Assembly: GCF_900094585.1 (NCBI RefSeq)
Contig: NZ_FMAG01000004.1
Span: 496,001-560,000 of the forward strand
From: Martinezella multihospitum
Lineage (GTDB): Bacteria; Pseudomonadota; Alphaproteobacteria; Rhizobiales; Rhizobiaceae
Reading direction: 5' to 3'
DNA length: 64,000 bases
Below are positions 1-7,800 of the stretch, one piece after another. Position 1 is the stretch's first letter; each line of letters opens with the position of its first letter. Position numbers and translations under genes: made by a program. Under the pieces are notes generated by a model that saw only the letters and a program-made list of their open reading frames with translations, did no database searches and had not been told where the DNA came from.

Positions 1-430
1 TGCGGCCGAGTTCGGCCTCTTCGTAGGCCGCCTCGCTTCCCGATCGGCTTTCGAGCAAGGACCGTTGGCGCTCTTCCGTGGATGCGGCATTTGCCAGCTG
101 CGCCTGGGCATTCGAAAGCTCGGACTGGGAACTCTTGACCGCAAGCTCGAGCGAAAGCGGATCGATGGCCGCAACGACATCGCCCTTCCTGACGACATCG
201 CCGACGCTGACCTTGCGCGCTATGACCCGTCCCAGGACGCGAAATGCCAGTTGGGTCTCGATCTTGGCCTCGACCGTTCCCGGCAAGGTCAGCGCAGAAG
301 CCGCGGTGGACTTGGCGACAACGGAAAGCACGGGACGCGGCGGCTCGTAGTGGGCTTCATCCTGTTTTTCGCAAGAAGTCAGCAGCAATGACCCGAGGAT
401 CGCAAGACCGGCTGTGATGCGGATATTCAT
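1..430 (-). CDS. RND efflux periplasmic adaptor lipoprotein, partial (C-terminus outside window)
   Basis: Only the first 143 residues are present; the gene runs off the left edge without a stop. It begins with a lipoprotein signal (hydrophobic stretch ending LLLTSC, Cys at about residue 20), followed by a biotinyl-lipoyl-like half motif and the start of the coiled-coil hairpin (alternating QAQLANA and STEERQ segments). This is the layout of the membrane-fusion subunit that links an inner-membrane RND pump to an outer-membrane channel. The ATG overlaps the stop of the upstream adaptor in an ATGA, so the two are translationally coupled. The RND pump gene is expected just beyond position 1 (inference). 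Confidence 0.88.
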   Translation of the reverse strand, partial: MNIRITAGLAILGSLLLTSCEKQDEAHYEPPRPVLSVVAKSTAASALTLPGTVEAKIETQLAFRVLGRVIARKVSVGDVVRKGDVVAAIDPLSLELAVKSSQSELSNAQAQLANAASTEERQRSLLESRSGSEAAYEEAELGR

Positions 431-1503
431 TTTGCAGCTCCGTTGTCATATGTGACGGCCTGGCCCGATCGCAGAAATTTCGCGCCGTCGGCGACGACGA
501 TCTCGCCCGGCGACACGCCCGCCCGCACCGCAAAACGGCCGGTTTCATAGGCGGAGACATCGACCTGGCGAAGAGAGACGCTCGACGAGGCGGGATCGAC
601 GACCCAGACGGCCGGCTTGCCGCTCTTCGACGTCATTGCCGACCATGGCAATTCGATTGCGTCCCGCGCGGCGGACCGAAACAGACCGACGACCGGAGCG
701 CCGAGCGGCATGTCCGGCGCCCCTTCGAGAGCCACCTTGACCCTGATCGTCCCGGTCGAGGAGTCAATCGTGGGCGAGATTTCACGGACGGAGGCCTCTA
801 TTCTGTGAGACGGCGCCGAAAGGAGGCTGACAGCGACCTTGTTCTCAAGATTGCGGCCCAGATAAAGGGACTCAAAGACGTTGAAGACCGCGTCCCGCGG
901 ACCGTCATGCGCAAGGGTGAAGACCAGCTGCGCCGCCTGCGCGACCTGGCCCACCTCTGCATTTCTAGCTGTAATCACACCGTCGGCATCAGCGCGCAGT
1001 TCCGTATAGGAAAGCGCATCCTGGGCGGTGTCGAGTTGCGCTTGCGCCGATTTCACGCTCCCCTGAGCGGTCAAGAGGGTTTCCTGAGCCTGATCAAGCG
1101 CCGCACGGGTCGTAACCTGCGTCTTGAAGAGGTTCTGCTGCCGGTCGAAGGCCAGCTGCGCCTGTGTTTGCTGGGCGAGCGCCGACTGCAGGTTCGCCGT
1201 GGCGACGCCGAGATCGGCCTTTTGCTCTTCGGCATCCATGCGCGCAAGCACCTGCCCCGCCTTCACCGACGAGCCGACATCGACGAGGCGTTCGACAATG
1301 CGCCCACTGACCCTGAAGGAAAGGTCGCTCTCGACCCGGGCACTGACTTCGCCGGTGATGGTGTTGTTTTCCACGACCGGCGTGACCTTCGCCACGACGG
1401 TCTCCACGTTCTTCGGCTTCGTCTCGCTCGCGCTTTGCTTTTCGCATGAGGCAAGCGCGACGGCACTGACACTGAGCCAGGCGACGACAAGGACAGCTTT
1501 CAT
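427..1503 (-). CDS. RND efflux periplasmic adaptor lipoprotein
   Basis: A 358-residue membrane-fusion protein. The signal peptide ends in a lipobox (LASC), so the mature protein should be anchored in the inner-membrane outer leaflet. A lipoyl domain half (VSGRIVERLVDVGSSVKAGQVLARMD) is followed by an alpha-hairpin rich in Gln and Ala, the second lipoyl half, a beta-barrel and a membrane-proximal domain. The start at 1503 is preferred over an in-frame ATG at 1521 because AGAGG lies 8 bases upstream. It is followed by a second adaptor with ATGA overlap; tandem adaptors before one RND pump are common in rhizobia. Divergent from the TetR gene, which probably represses it. The drug or metabolite exported cannot be told. 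Confidence 0.92.
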   Translation of the reverse strand: MKAVLVVAWLSVSAVALASCEKQSASETKPKNVETVVAKVTPVVENNTITGEVSARVESDLSFRVSGRIVERLVDVGSSVKAGQVLARMDAEEQKADLGVATANLQSALAQQTQAQLAFDRQQNLFKTQVTTRAALDQAQETLLTAQGSVKSAQAQLDTAQDALSYTELRADADGVITARNAEVGQVAQAAQLVFTLAHDGPRDAVFNVFESLYLGRNLENKVAVSLLSAPSHRIEASVREISPTIDSSTGTIRVKVALEGAPDMPLGAPVVGLFRSAARDAIELPWSAMTSKSGKPAVWVVDPASSSVSLRQVDVSAYETGRFAVRAGVSPGEIVVADGAKFLRSGQAVTYDNGAAK

Positions 1504-1542
1504 GAATTTGACCTCTTGCATCCGTTCGGCAGACGAATATTA

Positions 1543-1562
1543 TTGACTGACTAGGAAGTCAA
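1543..1562. promoter_or_regulatory. Palindromic operator between efflux operon and TetR gene
   Basis: Inverted repeat TTGACT-N8-AGTCAA centred in the 106-base divergent region. Length and spacing suit a TetR-dimer site. Binding by the adjacent TetR protein, controlling both directions, is inferred from position. Confidence 0.65.
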
Positions 1563-1609
1563 TGGAAATTGTCTTGACGCCAAACCACGAATAACGCTCA
1601 AGGTGGGAT

Positions 1610-2239
1610 ATGCCTGATACGAAAAAGCTGACGCGCGCGGAGCAGAAAGCCCGCCGCCCCGTTCAGATCCTGGATGCTGCGTTTGAAGAGTTCGTCGAAC
1701 GCGGCTACGTCGCGACACGCGTCGAAGATATAGCCACCAGGATTGGAGTTACGAAGGGAACCGTCTACGTTTACTTCGAGGCCAAGGAGCAGCTTTTCGA
1801 GGCAATGATCCGGCACATTTCGACGCCCCTCGAAGATCTATTGATAAGCGGAAATGAGCTGAAGGGGACCGCTACGGAGCGGCTTCGAAAAAATATCGAG
1901 CTGATCTACGATCTCATAATCAATGATCGCAAATTGCGGGAATTGATGAGGTTCGTCATTGCCGAAGGTTCGCGGTTTCCACATATTGTCGACAGGCACC
2001 ACGACATATTCATCGATCCTCTCGAGCGTCAAATGCAGTCGCTTATTGATGAAGGGGTAAAGCTCGGGGAGTTTCGAGCGGCGCCGGCCGCGTTCGCCGA
2101 TGCCGTCGTTGCGCCCGCAATCGCCTTTCTGTTCTTCAAGCTGCTTTTCGATGAGCGGCGAGCTCTGGACAAAGCAAGCTATCTGAAGGCGCACATCGAT
2201 CTTGTCTTGCACGGGCTGCTCCTGAAGGAGCCGCGCTAG
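1610..2239 (+). CDS. TetR/AcrR-family repressor of the divergent efflux operon
   Basis: A 209-residue regulator. Residues about 15-60 form the TetR helix-turn-helix (AAFEEFVERGY, VEDIATRIGVTKGTVYVYF, KEQLFEAM), and the remainder is a helical ligand domain. AGGTGGG precedes the ATG. The gene is divergent from the two RND adaptor genes and separated from them by a palindrome at 1543-1562. By family precedent it would bind there and release on contact with a pump substrate. The ligand is unknown. It ends near a 25-base palindrome that may terminate transcription. Confidence 0.92.
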   Translation: MPDTKKLTRAEQKARRPVQILDAAFEEFVERGYVATRVEDIATRIGVTKGTVYVYFEAKEQLFEAMIRHISTPLEDLLISGNELKGTATERLRKNIELIYDLIINDRKLRELMRFVIAEGSRFPHIVDRHHDIFIDPLERQMQSLIDEGVKLGEFRAAPAAFADAVVAPAIAFLFFKLLFDERRALDKASYLKAHIDLVLHGLLLKEPR

Positions 2240-2274
2240 CGCAGGTATCCGGTATCGAACGGCCAGCCTTGTTG

Positions 2275-2299
2275 CGAGAACGGCAAATTGCCGTTCTCG
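2275..2299. terminator. Perfect 25-base palindrome between convergent genes
   Basis: CGAGAACGGCAA and its exact complement flank a single central base, giving a strong hairpin. It sits between the stops of the TetR gene and the converging IalB gene. No T-run follows on the plus strand, so a bidirectional terminator is likely but not certain. Confidence 0.5.
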
Positions 2300-2394
2300 A
2301 AGATGCTGGAAATCGCAGCCCTACAGGGCCGGACCTCTGGATTTGCCGCAAAAGCAGCGTGACGGCCCATCCGCACGGTGAGAAGATGCGGCTT

Positions 2395-2949
2395 CTATCG
2401 TGCGCCCAAGGAGGCCACGCGATCGGCAGCCGCTGAAAAACCTTGCAGGGATACCTGGAAGCCGAGCGGGTTGCCGCCGTCGGCAACGACCTTGAGGTTC
2501 AGGCGCGACCCGGTTCGCAATTTGCCAAGTGTTGCAGCGTCGACCGGAAGCAAGGCGATGCAGCCGTTAGGCAGACAGGTGCGAAAACGCACCGGCTTCA
2601 AAGGCGGCTGATCATCGATATTCGGCGTCACGCCCGAGTCGAGGACAATTCCGAAAGGCAGCAGCAGCGTCGCGAGCGCGCCGCCGTCGGGACGTATCTG
2701 CATTTCGACGGCAAGCAGCCTCTGGCCGTTTTGCTGGGTTTGATCTTGCGAAATCGTGCATGCCGACGCTTTGTCGCGTTGACTGCAGGCAACGCGCCAG
2801 TCCTGGTAGGTCTCCTGCAGGCTCGAAGCGCCATTTGGCAGAGCCGATTGCGCAAAGGCCGAAGAAGCAAAGCCAGCACAGACAAAGGCAAGCACCGCAG
2901 AAGATATGCGGCCGACCGTTCGGGATGAAGTGAATGTGGAATTTGACAA
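2395..2949 (-). CDS. IalB-family (invasion-associated locus B) exported protein
   Basis: A 184-residue periplasmic protein from a TTG start chosen because it puts a normal signal peptide at the front (ISSAVLAFVCAGFASSAFAQ). The frame stays open to a TTG at 3027, so the start is uncertain. The mature part has the IalB pattern: a DWRVAC motif, paired cysteines (about 4) and the NGCIALLPVDAATLGKL region. Founding members are Bartonella proteins needed for erythrocyte invasion; most rhizobial members have no known role. It is the last gene of the adhesin gene run and one of two IalB paralogues around the adhesin, which suggests help in surface assembly or stability (inference). Confidence 0.82.
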   Translation of the reverse strand: MSNSTFTSSRTVGRISSAVLAFVCAGFASSAFAQSALPNGASSLQETYQDWRVACSQRDKASACTISQDQTQQNGQRLLAVEMQIRPDGGALATLLLPFGIVLDSGVTPNIDDQPPLKPVRFRTCLPNGCIALLPVDAATLGKLRTGSRLNLKVVADGGNPLGFQVSLQGFSAAADRVASLGAR

Positions 2950-3083
2950 GGGATAAGATCTCTCGACTTGAAATACGACCTTCCGCGGCCGGTTCCATTG
3001 GGAGCGAAGGCAGCGGGCTAAGGTCAAAGATGATCACCGCCGGGACGAGGTGCGTTGTTTATGATTGCCGTGACCGGGATAGG

Positions 3084-3557
3084 TCAGGTGCATACCCACT
3101 CCCGAACGGCGCAGCGAGAACCTGAGCGCTCACATGCCTTAAGCGCGAGATCTTCAGCTTCGCGGCGTGTCGGTGCCGAATTCGCGCTCCAAGGTGTGGC
3201 GCGCTCACGCTTTTCCTTGCCGATGGCAAGGGCGCCGCAATGATTGTAGGGAAAGCCGGTCTTGTCGTCGTCATCCCAGTGCCGATGATTGCGAAATACG
3301 CTGACCACGACACAGCTGCTGCCCTTATCCCGCTCGCAATGTTTGAGCGCGATATCCATGGCTTCCTGGCGTTTGTCGGCCCCCCAAAAGAAGCCGTATT
3401 TTTCATCGGGCGCGGAATAGGCGATGGCCGCCCATATGCCGCGTTCCTCAGGCGGAGGAACCGGCGCCTGCTCCGTCGTAAAAAGATCGGCGGCCCACGG
3501 GTGGCCGGCAGAGACAAACAGCATGCCTATTGCTGCCATGGCAGATCTCAATCTCAT
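3084..3557 (-). CDS. DUF4189-type exported protein
   Basis: A 157-residue protein with an N-terminal signal peptide (MRLRSAMAAIGMLFVSAGHPWAA). Its body repeats the DUF4189 pattern twice: WAAIAYS, then A-x-x-x-AL-x-x-C, and again DLALKACERSG near the C-terminus. Function of the domain is unknown. The start at 3557 overlaps the stop of the upstream gene in an ATGA. An upstream-extended frame to 3731 is only the shadow of that gene. Likely periplasmic, co-translated with the other adhesin-operon members. Confidence 0.8.
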   Translation of the reverse strand: MRLRSAMAAIGMLFVSAGHPWAADLFTTEQAPVPPPEERGIWAAIAYSAPDEKYGFFWGADKRQEAMDIALKHCERDKGSSCVVVSVFRNHRHWDDDDKTGFPYNHCGALAIGKEKRERATPWSANSAPTRREAEDLALKACERSGSRCAVREWVCT

Positions 3558-4267
3558 TTTGGGCTCCCTTGTTTTCCTGCTGCGGAAGCGACGGAAATGA
3601 CGATGCAGCCGCTTCCGCTTGGCAAAAGCATCGCATCGCCACCATCGTTGCCGAGCTGGTAGACACCGACCTGATCGAGGTTGTTGACGAGCTTGCTTCC
3701 GTTCGGGAACTTGGCCGAGACTTCCGGGCAAGACGCTGTGAACGGCGCGACGCGAACCATTGATCCTTCGCAGCCGGATGCGACCGGTGCGGCAAATACG
3801 ATGCCGGCGGCCGGACCGCTATAGCCCTGTGTGGCATAGTTCATACCGACCAGCGCCTGCACCGCGTGCTTGTCCGCGGCTTCATTGTTCCAGATCGACT
3901 GGACATTGTATTGGGTCCCGCTCGTCAGCAATTGCCCGAGAATCGGGAAAACGGTCGAGCAGGATTGCAGGCCAGCCTGTTTGGCGTGCTGCAGGAACGG
4001 CGTATCGGGCAGCGCTTGATTGGCGTCATTTGCCGCAGCAACCGCCGGCTGCGGCAAAAGACTGCCGACCACGTCGTATCGGACGGCGGCGTAGCCGATG
4101 GCGCCGGCGACCGCGATTGCGAGCACCGATAGGGAGGTCACTTTCCACCAGCTTCGCCTCGGCCTAGCTTGCTCGCCGGCTAAATTTTGAATTGCCGCGT
4201 CGTTCGCGTTTCGGGACATGATGCGATCGTGGATCGATTGTTGGCTCATTGAAAATCCGTCCGTCAC
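3554..4267 (-). CDS. Membrane-anchored periplasmic protein of unknown function
   Basis: A protein of 237 residues if started at the GTG at 4267, or 231 from the ATG at 4249. A cytoplasmic tail of about 45 residues rich in charge is followed by one membrane helix (LSVLAIAVAGAIGYAAV) and a periplasmic domain with at least four cysteines, probably two disulfides. I do not recognise the family. The GTG overlaps the stop of the preceding IalB gene (GTGA) and its own stop overlaps the next start (ATGA), so it is firmly embedded in the adhesin operon. A tethered accessory factor for the autotransporter is a reasonable but unproved guess. Confidence 0.75.
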   Translation of the reverse strand: MTDGFSMSQQSIHDRIMSRNANDAAIQNLAGEQARPRRSWWKVTSLSVLAIAVAGAIGYAAVRYDVVGSLLPQPAVAAANDANQALPDTPFLQHAKQAGLQSCSTVFPILGQLLTSGTQYNVQSIWNNEAADKHAVQALVGMNYATQGYSGPAAGIVFAAPVASGCEGSMVRVAPFTASCPEVSAKFPNGSKLVNNLDQVGVYQLGNDGGDAMLLPSGSGCIVISVASAAGKQGSPK

Positions 4268-4839
4268 TTTATTGCTTTAACAGCTGTGGAAAGGCCCTTG
4301 AGGTTTGCGGTCACGCTGATCGTGTTCCCATCCGTGGTTGGGTAGGAGACTGTTGGCGCCGTGTTTTTGGAAATCTGCTCGCGCATTGCGGGGCCGACCG
4401 GCAGCATGCCGACGCAAACCGTATTGTTGCACCCGTTGAACTGGACAAGGATCGGCTCCTTGCGACCTTCGAATTTCAGCGAGAAGTGGCCATCGTTCTT
4501 GGCGATCGGGGCGGCACGCAAGATCATATAGGGATCACCCTTTTTGGTGGCCGCGAGCGACCAGCTGAACGCGACCTGTCCCGCCTGGTTCTCGATGATC
4601 TGGGTGACGTTGCAAACTCGCTGGTGACTTTTCAAGTTTTCGTCGCAGATCAGCGTCCAGTTTTCGAACGGGCGAATGATCCTCTGATAGTCGCCGGCCT
4701 TCAACTCGGGGGGAACGACGACCTCGGAAGGTCTTATGCGATAGTTGGGAAGAGCAACCTCCTGTCCGGCTGCGGTCGAGCCGAACAGGAGCATGCAAGC
4801 CATGAAAGCCGGGACGCCGAAGAGCGCTCCTTTGAACAT
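4264..4839 (-). CDS. IalB-family exported protein
   Basis: A 191-residue protein with a signal peptide (about residues 1-25, ending STAAGQ). The mature domain has the IalB hallmarks: ENWTLICD near residue 60, RVCNVTQ, and the NGCNNTVCVGMLPVGP block with paired cysteines. It lies 7 bases after the adhesin stop and overlaps the next gene by 4 bases. Periplasmic location is expected. Its position immediately behind a trimeric autotransporter suggests a role in secretion, periplasmic protection or surface display of the adhesin. That is inference; direct family knowledge is limited to pathogens. Confidence 0.85.
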   Translation of the reverse strand: MFKGALFGVPAFMACMLLFGSTAAGQEVALPNYRIRPSEVVVPPELKAGDYQRIIRPFENWTLICDENLKSHQRVCNVTQIIENQAGQVAFSWSLAATKKGDPYMILRAAPIAKNDGHFSLKFEGRKEPILVQFNGCNNTVCVGMLPVGPAMREQISKNTAPTVSYPTTDGNTISVTANLKGLSTAVKAIK

Positions 4840-4846
4840 GGCAGGC

Positions 4847-7800
4847 TCAATTCAAGGTGAAGCTGAGACCAGCGCCGACACCCACTTGTCCGCCGGCTGC
4901 CGTACCTGACAGATTCGCCCGGACCCGTCCGTTCTCGCTGGTGTAACCGGCGCCGAAGGCCAAGGCGCCCTCACCTCGCCACACGCCGCCGCCGACGGCC
5001 ACGCTCACCTTGCCCGGACGATCGTCATAGCGAAGCGATGCCGCGGCAAGCCCAATTGCAGCCGCCTGTCTCGCTTCCGACCGTACATCTCCGAGTTCTC
5101 GGTTCAATTGCCCGAACTTCTGGTCCGTATAGTTGTTGGCGGAAGCCAGCGTATTGGCAGCTGCCGTGTCCGTATAGGATTTGACCTGAGTGATGCTGTC
5201 ACCCAATTGGGCGACGTTCACAGCATCCGTCGGGGCGACACCCTTGCCGACGTTGGAAATGACCACCGGCGCATTCACGTCACCGCCCTGCAGCGTGATG
5301 CTGTTCTTCTTGCTGCCATCGGGGTTGAGGTCATAGGTGACGGCGTTCTTGGTGATCGTTCCGACACCCGTCTGCAGACTGTCGATCGCCTGATTGGTCG
5401 CATAGAGCTGCGATCCGTTGATAGCGTCGGTGCTGTCGGAAGAAATACGGCCGGCAGCAACGTTCGTGATGGTTCTTTCAGCCCCTTGAGAACCCACACT
5501 CACCGTTCCGACAGGCGTGGTGCCGGCGAAGTCGTAGTGCTGACCCTGAATATCCGTGCCGGAGGTGCCGACGGCAGCCTGCGTTGACGAACCGGAGCCC
5601 AACGCCACATCATTGGCATTGTTGGCCTGTGCGCCCTGACCGAGGGCGACCGCGCCCTGCCCTGTCGCCGTAGATCCAAGTCCCGCTGCCAGGCTGCTTG
5701 TTCCGCTGGCTACACTCTGTGGACCGATCGCAACGCTGTCGGTGCCGCTGGCGGTGGAATCCGCCAGCGTCGAGTTGGCGTGGAAGTACTTGATGCCGCC
5801 GCCATTCATGATGTTGGTCAGTGAGTTGTCGACCGCACCGAAGGCATCATAGACCGTATTGTAATTGTTGCCCTGGATATTATAGGTCGGACCGGTGATC
5901 GATCCATCCGGATTGACCGTCGTGTTGCCGCCGATCAGGCTGGTAACGTTGGTGCCGAGCCCCTTGAGCTGGCTGACATTCACCGCGTCGGTGTCGGCCG
6001 AACCGGCAGCAAGGTTGGTCAGCTTGCGCTCCGATCCAGCCGAACCGATCGACACTTCGCCGACGGAAGTCTGCGGGCTCGTAAGCGCAAAGCCGGTATA
6101 GTTCGTCTGTGCACCCACGGTCGTTACGGATTGGGCACCCAGCGCAACGCTGTTGATGTTGTTGGCCTGCGCGCCGGCACCGAGCGCCACCGATTGGACG
6201 CCCGCAGCCAGCGAGTTCGTGCCAAGGGCAACGCCATCAGCCAGCATGACATGGGCATTCTGGCCGATAGCAGTGCCGCCCGGGGCAACCTGGTCGACGA
6301 CCGCGCCATTGCCGATGCCTATGCCGTTGTCGCCGTTGACGACAGTTGTGGGTCCGACCGCAACCGACTCGGCACCGACTGCGAGGGAGTCACCCGCCGT
6401 CGAGTTGGCATGGAAGTATTTGCTTGGTGTTGCCGCCACCGAAGCAATGGCTCCCTGGAGCTGGCGAACCGTGACGGCATCCTGCGCGCTGCTACCGTCA
6501 GCCACATTGGTAATCTGGCGATAGGACGTGCTCGAACCGACCGAAACCGCGCCCAACAGGGTTTTGTCCGTCGTGTTGTATTGGATGAAGTTCGTTGGAC
6601 CCGCCGGAAGTTGACCTGTGGCCGGAGCCAGGGCGCGATCGGCAACCGATCCCGAACCAAGGGCCACACCGCCGACGATGGTCGACTGGCTATTCATCCC
6701 AAGTGCAAGCGCATTGTCGGCGGTTGAGGTGGCGTTATAGCCGACCGCCGTGGAGCCGACGCCTTGGGCTGAGGAATCGCTGACAGCAAGCGTGCTGTCG
6801 TTTGTACGCACATATCGAATGCCCTTACCGTTTGCATCGGTATAGGTCGTCGATGTGTCGCCGGCGATGTTGTTGATCGTATTGCCGAGATTGGTCAGGT
6901 TGCCGCCGATCGTGGTGACCGTCGTGTTGAGACTGTCGACTGCCTGATTGGTGGCAAAGAGCTGCGAGCCGTTGACTGCATCCGTCGAGCCGCCGTTGAG
7001 CTGGCCGGCAGCAACATTCTGGATCTGACGCTCGGCACCGGCGGATCCCACAGAGAAGGCGCCCGCCGGGGTGGTGCCCGCGAAGGTGTAGGCGGTGCCT
7101 CCCACCGTGGCTCCCGAAACCGCCGTCGTCGCACCAGACTGAGAATTCAGGCCAATGGCCACGTCACCGGCATTGTTCGCCACCGCATTCGGACCGACGG
7201 CAACCGAATCCGTTCCGAGGGCTTGAGAATCCGGCAGTGTGGAATTGGCATGGAAATATTTGATGCCGCCGCCGGTGTTGATGTTGTTGACGATATTGCT
7301 GAGATTGGTGATGCCCGTCGTGTTCAGGTCAACCTGCTGGTTGGTCGCAAAAAGCTGTGAACCGTTGACGGCATCCGTCGAACCGTTGCTGAGCCTGCCT
7401 GCGGCTACGTTGGTGATGGTGCGCTCGGCACCCACCGCGCCGACGCTCACCGTCGAGGCCGGTGTCGTACCGGCAAAGTTATAGGTATTGCCGCCGATCG
7501 TCGCGCTGGCGGTACCGACTGCTACGTCGGTCACCGAGCCTGAGCCAAGTGCGACGTCGCCTGCGTTGGCGGCTGAAGAGAGAGCGCCCAGCGCCAGCGC
7601 GTTCTGAGCGCCGGCATTCGCGCCTGCGCCGAGAGCGCTCGCCTGAACACCGGTTGCAAACGCATTCTGGCCGATCGCGGTGCTGGAGGTGGCCGTAGCA
7701 TTGGCATTGGGGCCGATCGCGGTGCTGTAGTCGCCGGTGGCCTTGGATATGTATCCTAATGCGGCTGCGTCGAGGCCGGAGGCGGTCGCATTGTTACCAG

